From Bolinopsis microptera (lineage: Eukaryota > Ctenophora > Tentaculata > Lobata > Bolinopsidae), in NCBI RefSeq assembly GCF_026151205.1, contig NC_087083.1:13576944-13640943 (forward strand): a DNA stretch of 64,000 nucleotides, read 5' to 3'. A program made the position numbers and the translations under genes. The notes beneath the pieces were generated by a model. It did not search any database and was not told the DNA's origin. It was given only the letters and a program-made list of their open reading frames with translations. Shown here one piece after another: positions 1 to 11,301 of the stretch (the stretch's first letter is position 1; each line of letters opens with the position of its first letter).

Positions 1-676
1 ATAAAATTTTAATGGAAAAATGTGTTTTTGCATCAAAAGCGCCATGTTGTCGAAAGGTGTCGTTAATTGTTACGGAAGGTTAGTGAATGAAACCCATTAT
101 TTTGAGATATCAAGTCGGAAATTATACAAAAATGAGCATTTAAAGAATTTTGCTCGAATCTTTAATTATCCACCAGCTTCCGCATCATTGAAATTAAATA
201 TTCTGCAGCCATTTCATAATAACTTCACTGTATCAAAAGGCAACCACACACATTAGTGGTAAAGTAATCTTAGATTGTTCGTTGTTACAAATTATAGTCT
301 AGATTGTTCCTTCTGCACCTGATATTCTGTTCAAATATGGAATATTTTGATTTTTTAAATCCAAATTTCAGTACTGTAGACACAACGATTTTCGAAAACT
401 ATTTTTATTTCAGTCAGCCAATATAACGAATGAAGTTACACATTTAATTGTTGTAAGTGAAATAAAACAAAACGTATTTTGCGATCGCGGAGCTAAACCA
501 CTGTACAGCAAGACGGCAATTTGGTTAATAACCTGCTATTTGCCGGTTATTAGCCGGCTAAAAACCGGCTAATAGTGCAGGTCGGTTTTGTACCACTTTA
601 CTGCAAAACTCTCTTGAAGACATTTTGTAGTTATAACTTAACTAGTTAGGTTAACATGCTAGTTTTTATTTTATAA
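1..676. other. Non-coding flank, no gene seen
   Basis: No splice-bounded or protein-like reading frame was recognised. Around 541-575 there are a few TTAGCCGG-type units in both orientations, related to the array at 3613-3956. Short open frames here are AT-rich and have no recognisable composition. Confidence 0.6.
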
Positions 677-1745
677 AACGGACCTTTACCGATAGTTGAA
701 ATTCGACATCTAGCATCATCGATTTAGCGTCATCTAGCGGCAATTAGCGTGAAATGAAGCTTGATGATGATAGATCATAGATGACGTTAGATAATGCTAG
801 ATGACGCTAGATAGCGCTAATTAGCGACAATGCCGCTAATTGCGTGGCACCTTTCCAATGTCGCCATCTAGCGCTAGATAGCGCAAGATAGCGCTAGATG
901 GCGCTAGATGACGCTAGATGACGTTAGACGACGCTAGATGACGCTATCTATAGCGTCATATAACGCTAGTTACGCGACACTGCTAGCGCTATTTGCATAG
1001 AATTTCTGGCCTTTTTTGTGGGCGACATATAAGTTATAACGACATTTAACGCTATCTAGCGCTATATGTTGACATCTGATGATATCTGACGCGGCGACAA
1101 CTGACGCAACGACATTTAGCGCTAGCCGCTAGATAGCGATCAATGTCGGGTTGCGACAGTGCACGCTATTTAGCGCTATCTAGCGCTAGATGTCGCCGCG
1201 TCAGATGGCGCTAGATGTCGCCTACAAAAAGGCCAGCAATTCTATGCAAATAGCGCTAGCTGTCGCCTGGCGACAGTGTCGCGTAACTAGCGTTATATAA
1301 ATATAGGTAGCGTCCTCTAGCGTCATCTAGCGTCCTCTAGCGTCCTCTAGCGTCCTCTAGCGTCATTCAGCGTCATCTAGCGTCAAGTAGCGTCAAGTAG
1401 CGCCATCTAGCGTCATCTAGCGTCATCTAGCGTCATCTAGCGTCATCTAGCGTCATCTAGCGTCAAGTAGCGCCATCTAGCGCTATCTAGCGCTAGATGG
1501 CGACATTGGAAAGGTGCCACGCAATTAGCGGCATGTCGCTAATTAGCGCTATCTAGCGTCATCTAGCGTCATCTATCATCATCAGGCGTCATTTCACGCT
1601 AGATGACGCTAGATGACGCTAGATGGCGCTACTTGACGCTAGATGACGCTAGATGACGCTAGATGACGCTAAATGACGCTAAATGACGCTAAATGACGCT
1701 AAATGACGCTAAATGTCGAATTTCAACTATCGGTAAAGGTCCGTT
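677..1745. mobile_element. Fold-back (long inverted-repeat) element built on TAGCGTCATC satellite
   Basis: The ends are inverted copies: AACGGACCTTTACCGATAGT at 677 matches its reverse complement ending at 1745, and the match extends about 33 bp. Further inverted pairs nest inwards: GTGGCACCTTTCCAATGTCG at 844 with its complement at 1501-1520, and TTTGCATAGAATTTCTGGCC at 992 with a near-complement around 1224-1251. Most of the rest is short units of TAGCGTCATC / GATGACGCTA type, which switch orientation between the two arms. The right arm is longer because its satellite is expanded. No transposase frame and no clear target-site duplication were seen. It resembles Foldback/Galileo-type elements or a very large MITE; the family is not identified. 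Confidence 0.8.
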
Positions 1746-3612
1746 ATTACTTTATAAAACATAGATTACGAAGTTCGTGAGGGTGTTTACCAGTTCACCA
1801 TACTATAATCATGTACTAGTTAGTAAATAATTGATTACTAATAAGTAACTAATGTACTAATAATGTACTACTCTGATCTATCTGAGGATACTTTCTGGTA
1901 CATTGTACATGGACAAAAAATCGTGGTTGTTAAGGCCAAAAATGAGAATAGGAAATTTGTGATTTCCTTTTTTCCTTTTCCTTTTTGTGATAACTATAAG
2001 CTTAATAAGTTAATAGTCTACAGACTAGATGGGATCCAATTAAATCTCCTCCAAGTTTCATGTAGAGTTGCTACTTTCGAATACTGTTATTTATGTTATT
2101 TGATATACGTGCCACTTGGAGTAAAAAATGATTACCTCTGGTCGACATGAGATGATTTTAAAAGAATGTACTAATTAGATTATACTCGAGATCATTCGGT
2201 ATGGGATTCAATCACATATATTTGAGAATGGTATGAGTATGATAAGTTGTTTTGTTTATTGAAATTGTACCTACGTTCCCTTAATTAACGATCGCACCAC
2301 CTTAGATTTGAGGTTAAAAGTATACATCTCAGGGGGTCTTCTACGAAACGTTTTCGCAATTTATTCGTTATCACATATACTTACTAAGTTACTACTATTG
2401 TTGGATTAATTTAAGTGACTTTCGCATCGTGTTAGTTTCTCGTGAAATTGTTAAGAATTGTTGTTCAATTAGTAATTCCAAATTGTCAACCTCACTATAT
2501 TTCAATAATGTCCCCGGCCCAATTCGCATGCTTTTCAATTATTCAATCAAATTATCATTAATACCGGTGATAAAATCAAGCTGCTGCAGATTAATGTTAA
2601 TTATGTCAGATAATTTATCAGATTAGCCTTAGTGTATTTTATGTGAAGTTGTCCTATCCTGAAAAGTTATCTTTTCCTTAATAATTGTCGACTTTCCAAA
2701 ATTGTGGCCACAATAACAAGACCTTTAATTTAAGAACTAATTACTGAACCACAATTAACTGCTAGTGCTACTTCTAATTATTCAAAAGTTATTACGGTTT
2801 CATTCGGCTATAATTTAGTATACCCGTGCAATTTCAGTGCTTTGTATATAACATGAATTTCGAGGGTAATGTTCATTATTGTTCATTTTAGTGCGACTAT
2901 TATGACTTGAAGATATAAAATTTAGATAGCGATGTAAAAAATAAAATATCTGGCTTCAATAACATACACAATTTTTTGAAGATAGAAATACATACCTAGT
3001 AAGCGTGGCTTAACTTTATGTGAAGACAAAAATTTACCAGCCATGATTATTTGATTAGGGAATTAAATTCTAATTTCTGTAGCCGAAGTATCCTAGGATA
3101 CTTTGAACTTATAAACGATTATAGTAAGATAAGAGAAGCTTTGGTTTTATCGTTGTGTCTCAATTAGTTCTCAAAGTGTATTCATGTCTTCGAAGACCGA
3201 TTTCGAATTTTATTTCATTTTATTGTTGCTTACCCGGTTTCAACTCATTTTGTGAGTAAGTCGTAAGTTTTATTTCCTTAAACATGATTTATTGTTAGTA
3301 TCAAAGCAAAAGTTGGCTTAATGACTTATGCAACTTGAAATTATAGGATAGGATTCTAGGCTCAAAATCAGGAGAGAAGAAGGGAAGCCTTGACGCAGCA
3401 CTGTTCATTAATTCCGGCTTTCATCCCTGGGCACCTAAATATTTTAAAGAATTCTCTATTGGAGATTGTTCAGAGTTTTACAACCAACTATCAGGCAATA
3501 TGGAGGAAGGAGAGCGATGTAGCAGCGGAGATACTTGTGGGAGTAGTGCAACAACAACATTCCCTCTTTTCACATTGGTCTCTCACAACCACTCTCCTAA
3601 AGTACAGGTTTA
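1746..3612. other. AT-rich non-coding stretch
   Basis: No gene, RNA or repeat array recognised. Open frames at 1863-2150, 2429-2626 and 3390-3620 have no domain and no consistent splice sites. The last runs into the neighbouring satellite. Confidence 0.5.
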
Positions 3613-3956
3613 TTTATTAGCCGGTTATTAGCCGGTTATTAGCCGGTTATTAGCCGGTTATTAGCCGGTTATTAGCCGGTTAATTTACCGGTTATTAGCC
3701 GGTTATTAGCCGGTTATTAGCCGGTTATTAGCCGGTTATTAGCCGGTTATTAGCCGGTTATTAGCCGGTTATTAGCCTGTTATTAGCCGGTTATTAGCCG
3801 GTTATTAGCCGATTATTAGCCGGTTATTAGCCGGTTATTAACCGGTTATTTACCGGTTATTAGCCGGTTATTAGCCGGTTATTAGCCGGTTATTAGCCTG
3901 TAATAAGCCGGTTATTAGACAGTTATTAGCCGGTTATTAGCCGGTTATAAGCCGGC
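3613..3956. repeat. TTAGCCGGTTA satellite array
   Basis: About 30 tandem copies of an 11-bp unit (TTAGCCGGTTA), with sporadic variants such as AGCCTGTT and ACCGGTTATT. Isolated units also occur near 541-575. Confidence 0.95.
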
Positions 3957-4162
3957 ACCACCCCAGCCTTTATACCTTAGCCTTTATACCACTTTTAAAT
4001 CCGCTTGTTTAATTATTGTATTTGTGATTTACCAGAAGCGGTAAAAGTAAAATATGCGAAATCTCTGAAGTTGAAGATTGTCCTGCTGAAACATAATATA
4101 AGCTGTTCTTTTACTTCTTACTGCTAACTTGTCATTGGTTCAAAAATAATTACTTAATTTAA

Positions 4163-4246
4163 ACAAAATCTAAACAAAATTAAAACAAAATTAAAACAAA
4201 ATTAAAACAAAATTAAAACAAAATTAAAACAAAATTAAAACAAAAT
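4163..4246. repeat. AAACAAAATTAA minisatellite
   Basis: About seven tandem copies of a 12-bp A-rich unit. Confidence 0.9.
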
Positions 4247-6055
4247 TCTGCAAATTGGAAAGTTAATTGTAGACCCGTTAATTTTATATTACTTTTATTT
4301 CTATTATTGAACTTTGACCTTTCTTTCATGAACACCCCAGCCCATTTTGTTGTAACCCAAACTCCTACAAAGCTACAATAGTACAATGGCCCTACTAAAA
4401 TATCTGGCCCTACTATAACGGTGATTCTTTATGCTAGAAATAGCATGAATGGAATTTTCATACAACCATGTCAAATACCTCATAACTAAGATAATGATAC
4501 GCTAACAACCTCCCCTAATACAAACAAAGTAAAGAACAATTAGTAATTAGTTATTAGTTATTAGCCAAATTACCGCTATTCCGCTGAGTTGTATGTTGAA
4601 CTCTTGAGGAGGGCAGTAGAAAGCGGAGTTTATTTTATTGCCATTTATTTTATAGTTCTAATCTTGTGACGGACTAGCTACAACTAGTTAGGTATTGTTG
4701 AAGGGGGATAATTGTCAAATTAAACAAATATTTTGAATGGTTCTGACAAAAAGCTGAATACCGAATATGGGAGCCTCGATGTGCCCGCGCGGCGTAACAA
4801 AACATTTTTTCTGTTTTATGATTTCTCACGCCCTTATTACGCTCTGACATTTACTATCAAATCTGACAACATATTAATTGTGAATTAAACCGCAGCTCTG
4901 TCTCTTTTAACAGAGTTACCTGTAACTTTCATTTTGCTGCTATTAATCAACAATTAAAATCACCGAGCTTCACTTTGATGCTTTTGTAAGCACTGGATTT
5001 AAGTAAAATTAATGTCAACGTTATATTCGTTTGAGACTGGCGGAAATCAGGATTCATAATTAGTTGTCGAGTTGTATGTTCCATTAATAATCGACCCGTT
5101 ATTTATTACATAGGATAATTAGGGTGGAGATATGTCTGTAATAATATTTTTAATTGGGTCCTATCTGGTGTGGTGGTATCTGTATTGAGTCTCTTGATTT
5201 GATAGTTCTTTCGTTCATTCAAATTTCTGATTGTTTCTGAATAGACTCAGTGAAGACAGATTCTAATGGAAATAAATAGCTGAATAACGTATCGACATTT
5301 CTACGTCATACTCATATTCTCAAATTATTTGTTATATAGTAGTGTTGAAAGTATTATGTTGAAACTATTTGTTATATCGTTGTAGTGAAACTCATTTATT
5401 TAGTATTGTAAAGTAAATGAGTTTACTCATTTACTTTATACTGATAGTTGGGTATACTGATAGTTGGGTATAATCCAAATATCAGTATTTCAATCATGAG
5501 ACTTATAAACATCGAACTACTCCATGATTTAATATTGACTGTACAAACAGTGGCACTTATTTCAGTTGATTAGTTAGTAAATTGTAGTAGGATTGGCTGT
5601 ATGTTATAAGATATTATTACCGTAAAACTCGGAATGTTTAACCGACAATGTTTTTGCTCCGTCGAGAATAAAATGGAAAAAATTAAAAGGACGTTCGAAA
5701 TTTGTATGCAGTGTATATTTTAATTTAATTGTGTAGTTATAGCGAGGTCCACTTTATATAGAGCGATTTTACTCCTAAACACTTAAAGAGGGTTCTTAAA
5801 CTTACTAAATCGCGTGTCGTATTTGATTTGAAATACTCTAAACTGACTTTGGACTTTAGTTGGCCCGGCAATCATAATTTGAAATTACATAGAACAAGCC
5901 TAATTGGTTGCTATAACTCTGTAACTATGCTCATTGAAATAGTGAAGCATTTGTCACGCGCTAGTCCGTAAAATGCATCCTGTTATTTGTTGCAGAAATA
6001 ACCATACGTTATCATTTCCACAGTTTATATTTTTAGGAGTAGCTGAAAAACGACT
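4247..6055. other. Non-coding stretch
   Basis: No gene recognised. It holds a short palindrome (AGTAAATGAG / CTCATTTACT, about 5411-5437) and a direct repeat of ACTGATAGTTGGGTAT at about 5440-5472. Confidence 0.5.
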
Positions 6056-7116
6056 TTTGAATATGTATGGTCACTTCCGAATTGAACCACTAAATTTATG
6101 GCACTTTTCCTTTCTTCACTTTTAAGACTGGTTTCTCTTTAGTTTGGGAGAAATCTGCGGTAAATTGGGGTTTGCGGTAAATGGGAGTTCTGATTGTTCA
6201 CATTAACTCATTAAACATTTTAAAGCACAATTTAGGGGAAGGGAATGAACACGGTAAATGAAAATCGGGTGTGGTAAATTTGGCTTTTGCTGTAATTGGT
6301 TTAACTGCAACTTACGTACAAGAGGGAGCCATCTCCGTTGAGAGCTAAGTTTTGTTCAGCAAAATACTCAAGTACTTAAACAAAATGTTAAAGCATTACA
6401 AGCATATTCTGATTTGGACCATGCTGGCCCACCCAAATGAATTACAAGCATATTCTAACCTTTGTGCCCAAATTTTAGTATACAGAAGAATCCTAGTAAG
6501 GTATTAGCCCCCTCTTAGTCAATTAGTCCCCTCCTTGGTTTCCTTTAACATATCCAGGGTGCTACGTGTCACTAAGCACGAAGTCATTTGCGGTCAAATA
6601 TCCTGTTTACAATGTTGCAAATATCCTGTTTACAATGACCGTGCACGTGACAAAGGAATCGTTTCTAAACTGTATAATCTTTTAAACGGTACTATTATAC
6701 GGGTCCTTTCTTAGTTACTCGTATCTCCAGCCCTTGCTTTGCTTTGTATCTAAACCTCTCTGCTGCCTCCGGATAGGAGCAACCAATGCACATCACGTGA
6801 TGCCCTAATATGGTAACATCACAAGTTACTTGCAATAGTTTAACACTGAAGACCCAATCTTGTCATGTCGCTGTGATTTTAATGTTTTAGATCTTTGGAT
6901 ATGGAGTGTGCAAACGGGATCCCTTACGAATGGGTAAACCAAATTCATTTATCGTTGAATTCATAGATCCAAGCGGTTGGCTCAAAATCTTGCAAGTCCC
7001 TATTCCAGCAGGCTTGGAAAGTCCATAAGAACTTTAATCTGTCCCCATTTCAGCAGAACTGTCCCCATTTCATTAGTATGGGAAACCCATTCGAAACGTA
7101 AAACTGTCCCATTCAG

Positions 7117-9258
7117 GAACTCTCGACCTTAGTGACAAGTACGACAGAGAATAACACTACTAATGCTACATACTACACGTCCTACACGGGATTCTACTCC
7201 TCAACCCCTTTAGGGGGACAGGAACCTGACGCAGGTTTGTAGTGCAACATACAGTTACACCTGATACTTTTACATCTCATAATAATAATGTATAAATCTT
7301 AGCAGGGTTGCCATACCCAATCGCAGCTGCAACAAGTTTCTTTAATCTTCATGTTATCCTCTCTTGAACGTTGTTAAAACTGATGCAGTAACATTTCAGA
7401 GCTGCTGGTGATGATACCAATGTTGATGCTGAGTTTAATAGGGGTGTATGGTAACTCAGTGGTGATATACACTCTCACCAACCTAGACAAGAAGTCTCAC
7501 CACATGCTGGTCATGTTGAGTCTTGCTTTCAGTGACTTTATCTCCTGCTGTGAGACTTTTTTCCATCCACCTTTTTCTTCGAAAAGATTTTCTTTTTCAC
7601 GTGATTGTCATCTAGGTGGCAAATTCAATGTGTTTTATCATTGAAAACTTCATATTTCCCATACTGCAATTGGTTTTTTGCTATCTTTTACAACTAATAT
7701 CATGAAACTAAGTAAGCTCAAATGTGACAGATGATATCCAACAGGTTTTTTAATGCCCTGCATCTGCCTGTCAAGTGTGACACGAGGTCGACCACTCGGA
7801 GATAGGTACATTTACTTAATTAATTATTTAATTATTTAATTAGGTACATTATATCTATTACGTATTGTTAATTATAACATCATTTTTGATTGGAACCAGC
7901 TTTGTTTACTGGTTAATGTTTACTCAAGTATTTATAGATACAATTATATACAATAATTATATACCTAAATCTGCTAATATAAACCATAATAACTCTTAGA
8001 ATATACACTGCACGAAATTATGGAAATTATTATTATTACATCAAATAATAATAATAATGCTGTTACACCTGCCGATGAATCTGGATATTGGAGATGAACC
8101 AATTGTTTTCTCTATTTACCAATCAAAACCCAGAATATAGGAACTGATTGTTTGTTTATTATGGTTCATCTCCCCGCTAATACCCAGATTCATGTATTCG
8201 GAACATACAAAACCTGAATGAGAATTGTACTGAAATGCCCATCGCAAATAAATGGGTCATTATACTTTTGTTCTATAATTTATGAAAGCAATGATTTGCA
8301 AATTATTCTACGGAGTTATAATCGGGTACAAGCTACTGAATACTGATACCCCTACTCATGGTTATGAAATATCACTATTAATTAATTATTAATTAACCTT
8401 ATTAATTAAATTACCACAATGCCTCATATTTACAACGAAGCTTATCCTTCAGGTGGTGTGAGATATTTCCTTATCTAAACACGACTGTTTTATACTGTTC
8501 CTTTGGACATTTGGGGGTGATAAGTTTCGAGCAGTGCTTCAGACTCTGGAACCCTGCCCTCTATAAACAGATGGTCACCAGGAATGTCATCAAGTTCATC
8601 TGCTTGTTCGTTTGGGTAATATATCTTTTATCATGGGCTTTAGAAACTTGTTTATTTTATGATGTTAATTTTAAATCTTACTAAAAATAAAGCGAGACGA
8701 TATATATAAGTTTATATATTCGAACAATTTTACTGACACCTCACACCACGGCATCAACTTTAACACGACTTTCCGCAAAAACCGTAAATGATATACAACT
8801 TAAACTTTTTTGACTGGTTCAAATGCTTTAATGGCCTTTAAATCAGCATGAAACAATAAAAAATTGGCCAAAGAATTTTAGCGCCCAAAATTTGGACTCC
8901 CAAGTGGTGTCAAAAACGCGAATTAAATAGATAATAATTATTTTAGTCTCTTGAGTCTTGAGTCTTGACACCACTATAGCGTTAGACGGGTTCCTGCTAG
9001 TAATAATAGTTAACAAAGCCATGTCTATATTTTATTACATGTGTGATTTCAACAAGAGTTTTTTCTGAAACCATAATACGCGCATCAATCATCATTGCAA
9101 CCGCTCTTTCAGTTATTCTCTGCAGTAGGATTCCTGTACCCAATCAGACGTCTGATGTCTGCTATGTACTATGAACCTGTTCATGCCTGTCTCCTGATAC
9201 CAAAACAACCGTCCTTCATTGGGGAGGGTATCTCTAAAGAACAGGCTGAAAAGGAAAG
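7117..9258 (+). CDS. Rhodopsin-class GPCR, duplicated 5' half only (N-terminus to ECL2)
   Basis: Five phase-compatible exons: 7117-7234, 7400-7549, 7745-7805, 8453-8615 and 9113-9258. They encode an Asn/Thr/Tyr-rich extracellular end with NxT sites; TM1 with GVYGNSVV (N1.50); TM2 with LAFSD (D2.50); TM3 beginning at WCEIFPYL (C3.25) and ending in FEQCFRLW, where DRY is expected; TM4 with the usual W and a Pro; and ECL2 with a Cys. The last exon ends at a good donor (GAAAG|GTAGAA), not a true stop. No TM5-TM7 exons follow before the second copy starts. It is therefore either a truncated duplicate or an alternative 5' half that splices to the exons at 15.1-16.9 kb. The first exon, with start codon, was not found. 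The ligand cannot be inferred. Confidence 0.75.
8074..8193. mobile_element. Small hairpin MITE-like element, copy 1
   Basis: An imperfect inverted repeat: GATGAATCTGGATATTGGAG on the left pairs with TACCCAGATTCATG on the right, and GATGAACCA pairs with TGGTTCATC. It lies in the intron between the TM2 and TM3 exons of the GPCR. Confidence 0.65.
8303..8390 (+). pseudogene. TM5-exon fragment misplaced in the TM2-TM3 intron, copy 1
   Basis: It resembles the start of the true TM5 exon at 15129 (ILYGVTIGYKLL) and is followed by the same GTTATGAAATATCAC-like tail and TTAATTAA run seen at 15080-15112. It lacks an acceptor AG and carries small indels, so it is unlikely to be spliced in. Confidence 0.65.
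8680..9000 (+). repeat. Dispersed repeat family R1, copy 1
   Basis: About 320 bp, starting near AAAATAAAGCGAGACGATAT and ending near GGGTTCCTGCTAG. Other copies are at 12571-12884 (same strand, part of the duplication) and 27005-27358 (opposite strand). No coding capacity; class unknown. The internal GTGGTGTCA / TGACACCAC pieces could be short inverted ends. Confidence 0.8.
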
Positions 9259-9354
9259 GTAGAAATAGTTATTTATCTAAAATATAATTATATCTAATCA
9301 CATCACGTTTATGATAGATTACTATTTAACATTTGTTTTAAGTTCATTGTGTAT

Positions 9355-9860
9355 CACACAAATGATTTGAAAATGATTAAAATGATTGATAGTAGTTAGT
9401 AAGTGGTAAATCTTTAAAGTACAAAAAAATCTTTAAAAGCATCTAGGCACCTTATAGATACAAACGCAAAAATAAGAACAAAAACATCACCATTTCTAAC
9501 TCTTCATTCTCCCTATCTAAAGCAAAATCTAAGGTCTCGAAATCAGTCAAATTCTTAAGTCTAATATCATGATTTCTACTAGTCAAGTCTTTTCTAATAT
9601 CATTATAATTAACATGGTTACCGTCTCCTTCTAAAAATATCAAATTTATAGCAATAATAGAGTGTATCTGGTGAGTCTCCTGTCTCTTACAGATGTCCTC
9701 TTCTCCATCAAACTTAAACTCTAAACCGGGAGTTGAATATCATAAACTGATGGCATTTAGTGGCCTGATTAGAACATAACTGAGTAATTACATGACAGCT
9801 ATATTGCGATAGCAATATCGTAATAGTCATTCAAATAGTGCAGCCAATTGCAGGTGTCCG
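9355..9860 (-). pseudogene. Truncated LINE 3' end in unit A
   Basis: It matches the 3' end of the LINE at 13230-13800. In the minus frame at 9452-9643, RKDLTSRN and RLKNLTDFE are recognisable against the longer copy. The reading frame is broken by many single-base losses, and the element stops where unit B begins. The losses may be sequence error rather than decay, since neighbouring duplicated DNA is nearly unchanged. Confidence 0.75.
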
Positions 9861-11301
9861 TAAATGAATCCTTTATTTGTGCACGATAATATGAGTTTAT
9901 TCACAGTTTATTTTGGGACTGAAAACGATTTTGATTTATGGTCACTCAATTTCTACTTTAGATAGGAAGAACCGGAATGTTTGCGAGGAAATGGGTTTGA
10001 TTGTTCACATTAACCGTTAAAGTTTTGAAGCACATTTAGTGAGGTAATACACGTTCAACTAATACGGTGTGTAACATTTGGTTTGTGTATTGTATAATGC
10101 CATTCTTCATTGTATGAGGCGCCACTCCTGAATAATTTTGTCAGACATAATCCTAAGTCTAAGCAAAATGTTAAAAGCATACAAGAGTATCTGATTTGGA
10201 CATGACGTGGAGAAATGGCTAAGATTGATACAAGTACAGATTCTACTGTGCCAAAGTTTAGTAACAGAAGAACTAGTATGTAATGCTCATTGAAATTAGT
10301 CCACCTCAAGTCAGATTAGTCCCTCTTGGTTTCACTTGAATATCAGGGGCTACGTGTCCTAACACGAAGGCATTTGCGTCAATATCTGTTTCAGATGTTG
10401 CAAAGACTTTTGACAATACCATTGCCGTGAAGTAATCCAATGTTTCTTTCACGAGGTATATATACGGGCCATTTATATACGCTCGACTTCTACCTGCTTG
10501 CTTTGTACAGACTCTTGTGTCCATAGGACCATGTACTGATCCCAATTGTAACTCCTAGTTACTTGCTTTTACACTGAACCAATTTGCATGTCATTGGAAG
10601 TTTAGATGGTAGGTAGTGTGCAAAGGGTCTCGCTTTGAATGGGTAAACCTAAAGTTCTATTATGGTTGTTCATGATCCGGTAGTCTGCTCGAAAACTCTT
10701 GCAAGTCCTATTCACAGCTTGGAAATCATAAGGATCTTTTACTTCCCTTATTGAGAAGCATTTCAATAGTATGAAAACCATCGAACACGTAACACTGTAC
10801 CATTCGATTCCGGACCTTATGACAATGTACAAAGATCTCATACTGCCTACTCACGTTTAGAACGATCTCGACCTTAGTGTACAAGTAACGACAGTCAATA
10901 AACCTATTAAGGCTACTACTACACTGTTACACTGGTCTACTCCTCCCCTCCATTAGTCGACTTGAACCTGACAAGGTTAGTAGTGTATACATACTTATTT
11001 ACACAGCACGAAGATTGCGATCTTTTGGCCAAAATGCGATACCAGAAATTTAACACTACTACTTAATTTAATTTGTCGCAAATAATGGGAAAAATCGCGA
11101 TTCCGTACATGCCACGATTTCCTTTTGTCCCTGGTTACACCTGATACTTTTACTTTATCATCTCCACACATTTAACACCAGCATCTAGCAGGGTTGCCAT
11201 ACCTGCAGTCGCAGCTGCAACAAGTTTAACTTCAATCTTCATGTTATCCTCTCTTGAACGTTGTTAAAACTTAAAACTAATGCAGATTTGTAACATTTCA
11301 G

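Larger units (their letters stand above)
6056..9930 (+). repeat. Tandem duplication, unit A (about 3.9 kb)
   Basis: Sequence from about 6.06 kb onwards reappears from about 9.93 kb. Equivalent GPCR exons are about 3.9 kb apart (TM1 exon at 7400 and 11302). Most of the unit is nearly identical to its partner; for example, the 163-bp TM3 exons differ at one base that I can see. The unit ends in a truncated 3' piece of the LINE that is longer in unit B, so the duplication followed the LINE insertion. The right-hand breakpoint is approximate because it lies in an indel-rich patch. Confidence 0.8.

Noticed and set aside
3613-3956. CRISPR array
   Set aside because: An 11-bp head-to-tail satellite without spacers, in a eukaryotic genome.
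9240-9260. TAG after KEQAEKER as a true stop, giving a last exon with TM7-like FLYPIRR
   Set aside because: GAAAG|GTAGAA is a donor; the segment is TM4-ECL2 and joins the TM5 exon at 15129 in phase. The real TM7 with NPAIY is at 16055.
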